This document shows, in pieces, positions 52,315 to 60,591 of a stretch of 64,000 nucleotides of DNA. A model generated the notes under the pieces. It was not told the origin of the DNA. It was given only the letters and a program-made list of their open reading frames with translations, and did not search any database. Both the position numbers and the translations under genes were made by a program. Each line of letters begins with the position of its first letter. Positions within the stretch are counted from its first letter, which is position 1. The DNA lies in NCBI GenBank assembly GCA_013297985.1, contig JAAFIY010000006.1:1-64000 (forward strand), given 5' to 3'. This stretch comes from Comamonadaceae bacterium (lineage in GTDB: Bacteria; Pseudomonadota; Gammaproteobacteria; Burkholderiales; Burkholderiaceae_C).

Positions 52315-53058
52315 ATGGCGCTGATCGACGCCCGCGACCTGACCAAAACCTACGTGATGGGCGACCAAACCGTGCACGCCCTGCGCGGTGTGAGCCTGCA
52401 GGTGCAAGCAGGTGGGTTTGTGGCCATCATGGGGGCGTCGGGCTCGGGCAAAAGCACGCTGATGAACATCCTGGGCTGCTTGGATGTGCCCAGCGATGGT
52501 CAATACCAATTGGCCGGTGAAGCCGTGGAAAAAATGGACAGCGACGCCTTGGCGGCGGTGCGCAATCGGCACATTGGCTTTGTGTTTCAGCAGTTCAATT
52601 TGTTGCCCCGCACCTCGGCGCTAGAAAACGTCGAGCTACCCATGGTCTACGCCGGTGTGCGCTCGCAACAGCGGAGCGAACGCGCCCTGGCTGCGCTCAC
52701 CCAAGTGGGATTGGCCGACCGGGCTGAACACACCCCCACTGAGCTTTCAGGCGGCCAACAGCAGCGCGTGGCCATCGCACGCGCCTTGGTCAACAAGCCC
52801 AGCCTGATCTTGGCCGACGAGCCCACCGGCGCGCTCGACACCCAAACCAGCGAAGACATCATGCGGCTGCTGACTGATCTAAACGCCCAAGGCATGACGG
52901 TGGTGCTGGTCACTCACGAACACGACATTGCCGCTTGGGCCCAACGCACCGTGGTGTTTCGCGATGGCCGCATGGTGGAAGACCGCCTGAACCCGCCGCA
53001 CCCACGCGCTGGTGTTGCACCACCCGCAGCGGCTGAACCCCAAGGAGTTGCGCCATGA
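52315..53058 (+). CDS. ABC transporter ATPase of MacB/LolD type
   Basis: 247 aa from ATG 52315. Walker [12 protein letters not shown]-loop [10 protein letters not shown], signature LSGGQQQRV, Walker [14 protein letters not shown]-loop [12 protein letters not shown]. In E. coli MacB the ATPase and permease are fused; here they are separate genes overlapping by 4 bp. It drives export or mechanotransmission through the outer membrane with the MacA-like adaptor. Confidence 0.92.
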   Translation: MALIDARDLTKTYVMGDQTVHALRGVSLQVQAGGFVAIMGASGSGKSTLMNILGCLDVPSDGQYQLAGEAVEKMDSDALAAVRNRHIGFVFQQFNLLPRTSALENVELPMVYAGVRSQQRSERALAALTQVGLADRAEHTPTELSGGQQQRVAIARALVNKPSLILADEPTGALDTQTSEDIMRLLTDLNAQGMTVVLVTHEHDIAAWAQRTVVFRDGRMVEDRLNPPHPRAGVAPPAAAEPQGVAP

Positions 53059-54284
53059 ACTTTCTGGCCGCACTGCGCTCCGCTTGGCGCGCGCTGGCTG
53101 CCAACACGCTGCGCAGCTTTTTAACGATGCTGGGCATCATCATTGGCGTGGCGGCCGTCATCACCATGATCGCCGTGGGCAAGGGTGCCACCGAGCGGGT
53201 GCAGGATCAGCTCAAAAGCCTGGGCACCAATGTCATGCTGGTCATGCCTGGCAGCCTGAGCGCTGCTGGCGTGCGCCAAGGCGCACAAACCCGGTCGCGC
53301 TTTACCGAAGACGACGCCGAAGCTGTGGCCCGCGAAGTGACTGAGGTGGCGGTGGTGGCCCCCGGCTCGCGCACCCAAGCCCAAGTGGTGGCGCAAAACG
53401 CCAACTGGAACACCCAGATTTTTGGCACCAGCAATGATTTTTTAGAGGTGCGCGAATGGCCTTTGCAAGCCGGGCGGCTGTTTGAAGCGTCTGAGATGAC
53501 CGGCTCGGGCAAAGTGGCCTGGATTGGTCAGACGGTGGCGCGTGAGTTGTTTGGCGACACCGACCCCATCGACCAGGTGGTGCGGGTGCGCGGCGTGCCT
53601 TTCACCATTGTGGGCGTGCTGGGCAAAAAGGGGCAAAACGCCAGCGGGGCGGATCAAGATGACATCGTCATCATGCCCATGGCCACCTTTCGCAACCGCA
53701 TCTGGAACGCGGGCGGCAACGTCAAACGCATCTGGAGCATGCACGTAAAGGTGCGCGAAGGCGCCGACATGAAAGTGGCCGAAGACAACATCCGCGAACT
53801 GCTGCGCCAGCGCCTGAAAGTGCCACCCGGGGGGGACGACACCTTCACCATTCGCAACCTGTCAGAGATCTTGCAAGCGCAAGAAGCGTCCAGCCGCATC
53901 ATGACCTTGCTGCTGGCGGCGGTGGCGGGCATCAGCTTGATCATTGGTGGCATCGGCATCATGAACATCATGCTGGTGAGCGTGACCGAACGCACCCGCG
54001 AAATTGGCCTGCGCATGGCGGTGGGCGCCAGGGGTCGCGACATCTTGGCGCAGTTCCTCATTGAAGCGGTGACGCTGTGCCTTGTGGGTGGCGCGATTGG
54101 CGTGGCGCTGGGTGCTGCAGCCACCTGGGGCGTGGCGCACTTTGCGGGCTGGCAGGTAAGTCTGACGGCCGCATCCATCGCGCTGGCGGCTGGTTTTGCG
54201 GCTTTTGTCGGCGTGTTCTTTGGCTTTTACCCCGCTAGGCGAGCTTCCAAGTTGCTGCCCATTCAGGCCTTGCGCTACGAATAA
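53055..54284 (+). CDS. ABC transporter permease of MacB type
   Basis: 409 aa. One membrane helix near residue 25, a large periplasmic MacB_PCD domain (about 45-265; IIIGVAAVITMIAVGKGA at its start), then three helices of the FtsX domain (about 285-400) with IIGGIGIMNIMLVSVTERTREIGLRMAVGARGRDI and the closing PARRASKLLPIQALRYE. It completes the macAB-like operon. The last codons and the stop lie in the left arm of a hairpin repeat. Confidence 0.92.
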   Translation: MNFLAALRSAWRALAANTLRSFLTMLGIIIGVAAVITMIAVGKGATERVQDQLKSLGTNVMLVMPGSLSAAGVRQGAQTRSRFTEDDAEAVAREVTEVAVVAPGSRTQAQVVAQNANWNTQIFGTSNDFLEVREWPLQAGRLFEASEMTGSGKVAWIGQTVARELFGDTDPIDQVVRVRGVPFTIVGVLGKKGQNASGADQDDIVIMPMATFRNRIWNAGGNVKRIWSMHVKVREGADMKVAEDNIRELLRQRLKVPPGGDDTFTIRNLSEILQAQEASSRIMTLLLAAVAGISLIIGGIGIMNIMLVSVTERTREIGLRMAVGARGRDILAQFLIEAVTLCLVGGAIGVALGAAATWGVAHFAGWQVSLTAASIALAAGFAAFVGVFFGFYPARRASKLLPIQALRYE

Positions 54285-54330
54285 GATAGCGGCCCGCGCC
54301 CATTTCTAGGGCGCAAGCGGCCGAAACGGC
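54275..54330 (+). repeat. Hairpin repeat, copy overlapping the permease stop codon
   Basis: GCTACGAATAAGATAGC overlaps the final Tyr-Glu-stop codons; CGCGCCC then TTTCTAGGGCGCAAGCGGCC matches copy 2 closely on the right. Confidence 0.75.
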
Positions 54331-54346
54331 TCAAAGGGTTCGCATC

Positions 54347-55168
54347 TTGGATATTCCGCTGCTGGCGAAGGCCGCCATCCTGGGGGTGGTTGAAGGCCTG
54401 ACCGAATTTTTGCCCATCTCGTCCACCGGCCACCTCATTTTGGTGGGCAGTCTATTGGGCTGGACCGATGAAAAAGCCAAGGTGTTTGACATCGCCATCC
54501 AGTCGGGCGCCATCTTGGCCGTCATCTTGGTGTATTGGCAGCGTCTGTGGCAAACCCTGCGTGATTTGCCCACGCAGGCGCAGGCTCAGCGATTTGCTTT
54601 GAATGTGACGATCGCGTTTTTCCCAGCGGTGGTACTGGGCTTGACGCTGGGCGCAGCTATCAAGGCGCATTTGTTCACCGCCACGGTCGTGGCCATTGCG
54701 CTCATCGTGGGCGGCTTCATCATTTTGTGGGCCGAGGCGCGGCAGTCCCGCCACGTGCGGGTGCAAAGCGTAGACGACATGAGCCCGCTAGACGCTTTGA
54801 AGGTGGGCCTGGTGCAATGCGTGGCCATGATCCCTGGCACCAGCCGCAGCGGCGCCACCATCATCGGCGGCATGTTGATGGGCTTGTCGCGCCAGACGGC
54901 CACTGATTTTTCGTTCTACCTGGCCATCCCCACCCTGGTGGGTGCGGGCGTGTACAGCCTGTACAAAGAACGCGCCCTCTTGAGCATGGGCGACATACCC
55001 ATGTTCGCCGTGGGCACAGTGTTTGCCTTCTTTAGCGCATGGGTCTGTGTGCGCTGGCTGCTGCGCTACATCGCCAGCCACAGCTTTGTGCCGTTTGCGT
55101 ACTACCGCATCGTGTTTGGTGCGCTGATTTTGATCACCGCGCAGCTGGGTTGGGTAGATTGGGGTTGA
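54347..55168 (+). CDS. uppP: Undecaprenyl-diphosphate phosphatase
   Basis: 273 aa from TTG 54347 (no in-frame ATG fits). About eight membrane helices; the catalytic motifs [15 protein letters not shown] (about residues 15-29) and [15 protein letters not shown] (about 160-175) are intact. It recycles the undecaprenyl carrier for cell-wall synthesis and gives bacitracin resistance. It follows the macAB-like genes on the same strand after a repeat; the opposing ParA-like gene ends 4 bp away. Confidence 0.94.
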   Translation: MDIPLLAKAAILGVVEGLTEFLPISSTGHLILVGSLLGWTDEKAKVFDIAIQSGAILAVILVYWQRLWQTLRDLPTQAQAQRFALNVTIAFFPAVVLGLTLGAAIKAHLFTATVVAIALIVGGFIILWAEARQSRHVRVQSVDDMSPLDALKVGLVQCVAMIPGTSRSGATIIGGMLMGLSRQTATDFSFYLAIPTLVGAGVYSLYKERALLSMGDIPMFAVGTVFAFFSAWVCVRWLLRYIASHSFVPFAYYRIVFGALILITAQLGWVDWG

Positions 55169-55172
55169 ACCC

Positions 55173-55901
55173 TCAAACCCCCGCCGCTGCCATCTCCGCA
55201 TAGGCGTGGCCCAACCACATCTTCAGCCGCTGGCGCTCCATCAAGCCCAGCTTGGCGCTGCCGCCAGCGGCGCCGTTGGTAGCAGCCCAAAAGCTGCTGT
55301 CAGAGGCGTCAATCTTCTGCATCACGGTGTCGTGCAGGTGCTTGAGCTGCACCACTTTGGCACCCAAGGCCATCGCGCGATCCAGCTCACCTGACTTGGC
55401 CAATTGGCTGAAGTCGTCGCCGCGCATCTGGTTTTTCACCAGCACGTATTGCAGCCGCTGGCCAAAGCGGTCGAGCAGTTTTTTGAGCAGGTCTACCGAA
55501 TCTTTGCCGCTGTCCATCACATGCCAATAGTGCATGGCCACGCCGCTTTCGGCGGCCAGGTCCAGCACGCCGGATTCATCCATCCATTTGGCCAGCGGCT
55601 CGTGGGTTTGGGCGGCCAGATCTACCAGCACGCGGCGGCCGGGGTGGTCCACGCTGGCTTCAATGATGGCGTCTAGCGCCTCGTAGCGGTCCACCAGCGC
55701 GGGCGATGCGTAGCCTGCGTAAAAGCGCAGCAGCGCGCCGTGCGAACGGTCGGTATCGAAGCCTACAAAGGGCACGTCATGGTCAATGAAGTACTGGGCC
55801 AGCAGGCGCGACACCAGCGATTTGCCCACCCCGCCTTTTTCGCCGCCAATCAGGTGCACATGGGCCAGTGCGTCGGCGTGGGTGGGTGGGGTTTGGTGCA
55901 T
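55173..55901 (-). CDS. ParA/Mrp-like P-loop ATPase (deviant Walker A), solitary
   Basis: 242 aa from ATG 55901. GGEKGGVGKS (about 19-28) is a deviant Walker A with the extra Lys of the ParA/MinD/SIMIBI group; FVGFDTDRSHGALL and VLVDLAAQTHEPL are the switch and Walker B regions. No ParB or centromere-like repeat is adjacent, so plasmid or chromosome segregation is not supported. Similar proteins are sometimes labelled mobilisation protein, without evidence here. It lies at the end of the mutS operon, 95 bp after the hydrolase start. Confidence 0.75.
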   Translation of the reverse strand: MHQTPPTHADALAHVHLIGGEKGGVGKSLVSRLLAQYFIDHDVPFVGFDTDRSHGALLRFYAGYASPALVDRYEALDAIIEASVDHPGRRVLVDLAAQTHEPLAKWMDESGVLDLAAESGVAMHYWHVMDSGKDSVDLLKKLLDRFGQRLQYVLVKNQMRGDDFSQLAKSGELDRAMALGAKVVQLKHLHDTVMQKIDASDSSFWAATNGAAGGSAKLGLMERQRLKMWLGHAYAEMAAAGV

Positions 55902-55996
55902 AGCGCAGCTTTCAGTGAGGGACAAGGTTGGGCCATTGTGGACTGCCCTTACGACGCCACCCCAAGCGTTTGCGCGGGACGGGCCCGCAGGCGGGG

Positions 55997-56833
55997 TCAA
56001 GCGCCGCGCAAATTCAAAATGCTGGCCTCAATCGCCGCAGCGGTGGCCGCTGGCCGCTCCATCGGAAACAGATGGCTGCCGTCCAGCCAGGTGATGCGGC
56101 CTTTGGTGAGGCGCTGCGTCATTTCCATGCCCACCCGGGCCATCTCGGCCGAGCGGAGCCCGCCCACAAAGGCCACGGGGCACTTCAGCGGATGGCGGCG
56201 CAGCAAGGCGTCCAAGTTATCCGGCAAGGTGTTGTAGATGGCCGTTTCCACCGCGCGGTCAAACGGCAACCAAACGGCGCCGTCTCGCTCAGCAAAGGCA
56301 TCCACATAGTCGGCCAAGACCTCGGCTTGCCAACGGGCAAAGGCCTTTTTGCTTTGAAAGTGCGCGTGCGCCTCGGCGCGGCTGGGCCAATGGTCACGCC
56401 GTCGGTGGCTGATGCGCCCAGGGGACACCGATCCCACCAGCTGCGTGCGCTTGATCACCCCCAGCGTGGTGGCCTTCCAGCCCCCCAGCACTGGCGCATC
56501 TAGCAACACCACACCAGCCACCGCGTCGCCCAGCTGGCTGGCGGCCATCACGCTTAAATAGCCGCCCAATGAATGTCCCACCAGCCAGGGCTTTTGCGCC
56601 CATGCGTGGCTGCGGATGTGATCGCTGAGCTGCTGCACCAGATGCGGCCAGTTATTGCTGACGGGGTAGCGCTCGTCGTGGCCGAAGCGTTCGATGGCAG
56701 ACACCGCAAAGCCGCGGTCACGCAAATGTGCAAAAAGCCGCTGATAGGTGGCGGCTGGGAAGCTGTTGGCATGCGAAAAAACCATCACGGGCGCAGGCTG
56801 TGCGGCCGCCGCGGACAACTTCGAACGCGGCAT
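55997..56833 (-). CDS. Alpha/beta hydrolase
   Basis: 278 aa, no signal peptide. PVMVFSHANSFPAATYQRLF (oxyanion strand), nucleophile elbow VGHSLGG (Ser near 92), GGLRSAEMA and a likely catalytic His in DGSHLFPMERP (about 252). A cytoplasmic serine hydrolase of unknown substrate. It starts 3 bp after the Anbu-like gene stop, so it is in the mutS unit. Confidence 0.85.
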   Translation of the reverse strand: MPRSKLSAAAAQPAPVMVFSHANSFPAATYQRLFAHLRDRGFAVSAIERFGHDERYPVSNNWPHLVQQLSDHIRSHAWAQKPWLVGHSLGGYLSVMAASQLGDAVAGVVLLDAPVLGGWKATTLGVIKRTQLVGSVSPGRISHRRRDHWPSRAEAHAHFQSKKAFARWQAEVLADYVDAFAERDGAVWLPFDRAVETAIYNTLPDNLDALLRRHPLKCPVAFVGGLRSAEMARVGMEMTQRLTKGRITWLDGSHLFPMERPAATAAAIEASILNLRGA

Positions 56834-56836
56834 GGC

Positions 56837-57682
56837 TTAGATCAGTCGCACACTGGGGTCAGTGATCTTGCGCAGCGCCTGGCTGCGCCCGCGGGCTTCC
56901 ACCATCAGTGGCACTTCGGTGTGGCTGTGGTCCCAGGTGGGGTCTTCGATGCTGTCAAACACCTCGCGCAGCTTTTGGCCCCAGCTGGTGCGCACCATGC
57001 GGAAATAGGGGTTGTGCTCATCGATGCAGATGATTTTGTCGGTGGCCAAGCGGTCGGCGTGGTAGAGCGCCATGTCAAGCGGCAGGCCCACGCTCAAGTT
57101 GGATTTGAGGGTGCTGTCCATCGACACCAAGGCGCACTTGGCGGCTTCGTCCAGAGGCGTGTCGGGTGTGATGACGCGGTCGAGCACCGGTTTGCCGTAT
57201 TTGCTTTCGCCAATTTGAAAGTAGGGCGTCTCGGGCGTGGCTTCAATGAAGTTGCCGGCCGAATACACCTGAAACAGCCGCATGCCTTCGCCCTTGATCT
57301 GCCCGCCAAATATCAGTGACACATTGAAGTCCACCCCGTTTTGCTTTAAGGCTGCGCTGTCGCGGGCATGCACATGGCGCACAGCAGCGCCCAGCACCCG
57401 CACGGCGTCAAACATGCTGGTGGCGTTCCAGATGGTGACGGGCTGGGCTGACTCGCCGGTGTGCGCGTCTTTCTCGTGTAGTTGCTCCACCTGCAAGATT
57501 TCGCGCACCGACTGCGAGATGCTCAGGTTGCCCGCTGACAGCAGCACCATAAAACGGTCGCCGGGCTTTTCATACACGATCATTTTGTGAAAGGTGCTGA
57601 TCTGGTCCAGCCCCGCGTTGGTGCGCGAATCCGACAAAAACACCAAGCCCGCTTTGAGCTTGATGGCAACGCAGTAGGTCAT
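56837..57682 (-). CDS. Proteasome-type protease (Anbu/BPH-like, COG3484)
   Basis: 281 aa. An Ntn-hydrolase that starts [22 protein letters not shown]: removal of Met would expose catalytic Thr1, with Asp17 (LSDS) and Lys32 (FHKM) placed as in proteasome beta subunits and HslV. It is longer than HslV (about 180 aa), as Anbu and the betaproteobacterial homologues are. Anbu is usually encoded with a transglutaminase, an alpha-E protein and an ATP-grasp protein; none is present. Its start overlaps the mutS stop (ATGA). Substrate and any ATPase partner are unknown. Confidence 0.85.
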   Translation of the reverse strand: MTYCVAIKLKAGLVFLSDSRTNAGLDQISTFHKMIVYEKPGDRFMVLLSAGNLSISQSVREILQVEQLHEKDAHTGESAQPVTIWNATSMFDAVRVLGAAVRHVHARDSAALKQNGVDFNVSLIFGGQIKGEGMRLFQVYSAGNFIEATPETPYFQIGESKYGKPVLDRVITPDTPLDEAAKCALVSMDSTLKSNLSVGLPLDMALYHADRLATDKIICIDEHNPYFRMVRTSWGQKLREVFDSIEDPTWDHSHTEVPLMVEARGRSQALRKITDPSVRLI

Positions 57683-60408
57683 GGCGGTGTCTGTTTTGAG
57701 TGTGAGGAATGTGGGGGCGGCAGCAGTGCTTTGAGCTCATACAGCGCGGCCAGGGCGTCGCGCGGGCTCATTTGATCGGGCTGCAAGGCTTGTAGCGCCT
57801 GCTGTAGGGCCGTGTGGGCCGTGGTTACAGCGGAGTCTGTGGCAGATTCTAGAGAGGCCTCAAGCGGCAGCGGTGCAAACAAATCCACCTGGGTTTGCTG
57901 GGCCTGGGCTTGTTGTTCCAAGGCGGCCAGGGTGCGGTTGGCTTGCTGCAGCACCGCTGCAGGCACGCCCGCAAGTCGCGCCACCTGAATGCCGTGGCTG
58001 CGGCTGGCGGGGCCGCTTTGGAGTTCGTGCAAAAACACAATGTCGCGGCCCGATTCCACCGCGCTCACATGGCGGTTCACTGCACCTGCGTGGCGGGCTG
58101 GGAATTCGGTGAGCTCAAAGTAGTGGGTGGCAAACAGAGTGAAGCACTGGCTGCGCTCGTGCAAATGGGTGGCAATCGCACCAGCGAGCGCCAGGCCGTC
58201 AAAGGTACTGGTGCCGCGGCCAATTTCGTCCATCAAGACTAAGGACTGCGGCGTGGCGGCACGCAAAATTTGCGCGGCCTCGACCATCTCCAACATAAAG
58301 GTGGACTGCGCATTGGCCAAATCGTCGGCCGCGCCAATGCGGGTGTGGATGGCGTCAACCGGCCCGATGCGCGCGGCGGCCGCGGGCACGTCAGACCCGA
58401 TGCAAGCCAACAACACGATCAGCGCCACTTGGCGCATGTAGGTGCTTTTACCGCCCATGTTGGGGCCGGTGATGACCTGGGTGCGTTCTTTGACTGACAG
58501 GCGGCAGTCATTGGGTACAAAAGGTGTGGGCGCGTCTGGCCGCTCTGCCAAGCGCTGCTCTACCACCGGGTGCCGGCCCAGTGAGATGTCAATGCAAGGC
58601 TCGCGCACCAGCGCTGGGCGACACCATTTGAGGGTGATGGACCGCTCCGCCAGCGTACACAGCACATCCAGCTGCGCCAGGGCCGTGGCAATGCGGGTGA
58701 GGGCGGGCACTTCGGCGGCGAGTTGGTCTAGCAGTTGCTCAAACAGCAGCCGTTCGCGTTGCAAGGCACGCTCTTGGGCCGACAGGGCCTTGTCTTCAAA
58801 GGCTTTGAGCTCGGGGGTGATGAAGCGCTCGGCGTTTTTCAGCGTTTGGCGGCGGCGGTAGTCGCTTGGCACGCGGGCCAATTGGCCGGTGGTGACCTCA
58901 ATGTAGAAGCCGTGCACCCGGTTGAACTGCACCCGCAGGTTGGCGATGCCAGTGCGTTCGCGTTCGCGTTGCTCCATGGCCAGCAAATAGGCGTCGCAGT
59001 CGCGGTCAATGGCGCGCAAATCGTCTAGTTCAGCATCAAAACCCGGCGCGATCACACCGCCGTCGCGCACCAGGGTGGCGGGGTCCTCCGCCAAAGCCGT
59101 GCCCAGAAGTGCGGCGGCCCGGCTGGGGGTGCGCAAGCCGTCGAAGATATGGACCAAAAGTGCCGATTCCGCCCTATTGGTGGGCGTAAGTAGCTCACAT
59201 TTTTGTAGCGTTTGGCGTAGAGCAGCCAGTTCGCGCGGGCGCACTTGGCGCAGGCTGATGCGGGCGCTGATGCGTTGCACATCGCACACGCCGCGCAGCC
59301 AGTCGCGCCAGTGATGCGTGGGCGCGTCGGCATGTCCGGTCTGCTTGAGGGTGGCGACTGCGTCTTGCCGGGCCAGGGCCAGGGTGCGGTCTCGCGGTGG
59401 TTCTAGCAGCCAGCTGCGCAGCAGTCGGCTGCCCATGCCGGTGCGGCAGGTGTCCAACAAGGACAGCAAAGTGGGCTGCGTTTCGCCGCGCAAGGTTTGG
59501 GTCAGCTCTAGGTTGCGCTGGGTGATGGCGGACAAGCCCACGGTGCTGTCGTCACGCACCACCTCCAACTGGTTCCAGTGCGACAGCGCGCGGCCTTGGG
59601 TGTGCTGGGCATAGGCCAGCAAGGCGGCAGCGGCGGCGTGGGCGGGCCCCAGGTGCTGGGCGCCGAAGCCTTCCAACGTGGCGGTTTGCAATTGTTCGCA
59701 CAACTGGCGTTGGCCCAGGGGCCCGTCAAATTGCCAAGCCGGACGGCGGGTGAGCACGCTGCGCGCCCCGGCGGTGGGCGAGCCAACCAGGGCTTGCAAG
59801 GTGCGCCAACGCGCATCGCTCAATGCATCGCTGGCGATGACTTCTTGAGCGCCAATTCGCTGCAACCAAGGGGGCAAATCGGCGGCGTCACATTGCGCCA
59901 AGCGCACGCTGGGCTGCAGCACGCTCATCCAGGCCAAGCCGTAGCTGCCGCCCTGCGCCCGCTCAGGCGCGGGGGCATGCAGCGCCAGCACCACCGCGTC
60001 GGCGCGCTCGGGCAGCAGTTCGGTGTCAGTGAGCGTGCCGGGGGTGACCACCCGCACCACTTTGCGATCAACCGGGCCCTTGGCATTGACTTCGCCAACC
60101 TGCTCGCAAATGGCGACGGATTCACCGGCGCGAATCAGCCGTGCGAGATAGGACTCCATGGAATGCGCGGGCACGCCCGCCATCACCACAGGCTTGCCCG
60201 CCGATTGGCCGCGCTGGGTGAGGGTGATGTCCAGCAAGGCAGCAGCGCGAACGGCGTCTTCAAAAAACAGTTCGTAGAAGTCGCCCATGCGGTAGAACAC
60301 CAAGGTCTGCGCATACCCAGCTTTCACGCTCAGGTATTGCTGCATCATTGGCGTGTGAGATTCGGGCGAGGTCAAAACGGGGTTTTCCAAAAACGACAGA
60401 GGCTGCAC
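57679..60408 (-). CDS. mutS: DNA mismatch repair protein MutS
   Basis: 909 aa (E. coli MutS has 853). Mismatch-binding [14 protein letters not shown] (Phe-x-Glu segment), lever and core domains, Walker [13 protein letters not shown] (about 646-657), [16 protein letters not shown] and the [23 protein letters not shown] end are intact. It recognises mispairs and recruits MutL. The start is uncertain: GTG 60408 is used, but TTG codons 20-40 bp downstream would also fit. Codons about 398-416 coincide with a hairpin repeat copy. It opens the operon mutS-Anbu-hydrolase-ParA. Confidence 0.96.
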   Translation of the reverse strand: MQPLSFLENPVLTSPESHTPMMQQYLSVKAGYAQTLVFYRMGDFYELFFEDAVRAAALLDITLTQRGQSAGKPVVMAGVPAHSMESYLARLIRAGESVAICEQVGEVNAKGPVDRKVVRVVTPGTLTDTELLPERADAVVLALHAPAPERAQGGSYGLAWMSVLQPSVRLAQCDAADLPPWLQRIGAQEVIASDALSDARWRTLQALVGSPTAGARSVLTRRPAWQFDGPLGQRQLCEQLQTATLEGFGAQHLGPAHAAAAALLAYAQHTQGRALSHWNQLEVVRDDSTVGLSAITQRNLELTQTLRGETQPTLLSLLDTCRTGMGSRLLRSWLLEPPRDRTLALARQDAVATLKQTGHADAPTHHWRDWLRGVCDVQRISARISLRQVRPRELAALRQTLQKCELLTPTNRAESALLVHIFDGLRTPSRAAALLGTALAEDPATLVRDGGVIAPGFDAELDDLRAIDRDCDAYLLAMEQRERERTGIANLRVQFNRVHGFYIEVTTGQLARVPSDYRRRQTLKNAERFITPELKAFEDKALSAQERALQRERLLFEQLLDQLAAEVPALTRIATALAQLDVLCTLAERSITLKWCRPALVREPCIDISLGRHPVVEQRLAERPDAPTPFVPNDCRLSVKERTQVITGPNMGGKSTYMRQVALIVLLACIGSDVPAAAARIGPVDAIHTRIGAADDLANAQSTFMLEMVEAAQILRAATPQSLVLMDEIGRGTSTFDGLALAGAIATHLHERSQCFTLFATHYFELTEFPARHAGAVNRHVSAVESGRDIVFLHELQSGPASRSHGIQVARLAGVPAAVLQQANRTLAALEQQAQAQQTQVDLFAPLPLEASLESATDSAVTTAHTALQQALQALQPDQMSPRDALAALYELKALLPPPHSSHSKQTPP
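59161..59216 (-). repeat. Hairpin repeat copy inside mutS
   Basis: On the coding strand ACGCTACAAAAATGTGAGC, then TACTTACGCCC and AATAGGGCGGAATCGG. It keeps the frame and encodes [16 protein letters not shown], in the lever/core region of MutS. Confidence 0.78.
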
Positions 60409-60591
60409 GCGAAGGGCGCAGGCCCGGCTTGTGCGCCCTTGCAGATGGCAAGATCAAGGCCAACTCAGGGTACGCGGCAGAGAGACACTATTTTTTCATG
60501 ACTCACGGTACAGGCATTCGATCTGTGTTTGGGCGTTGGCGCGTCGGGTCGCTAGGGCTGACCGTGGTCTGGGGGCTGGGGTCTTGATGTC

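Noticed and set aside
60498-60587. 29-codon ORF just upstream of the large GGDEF-EAL gene
   Set aside because: Possible leader peptide, but the ribosome site is weak and the sequence has no recognisable attenuator or conserved pattern.
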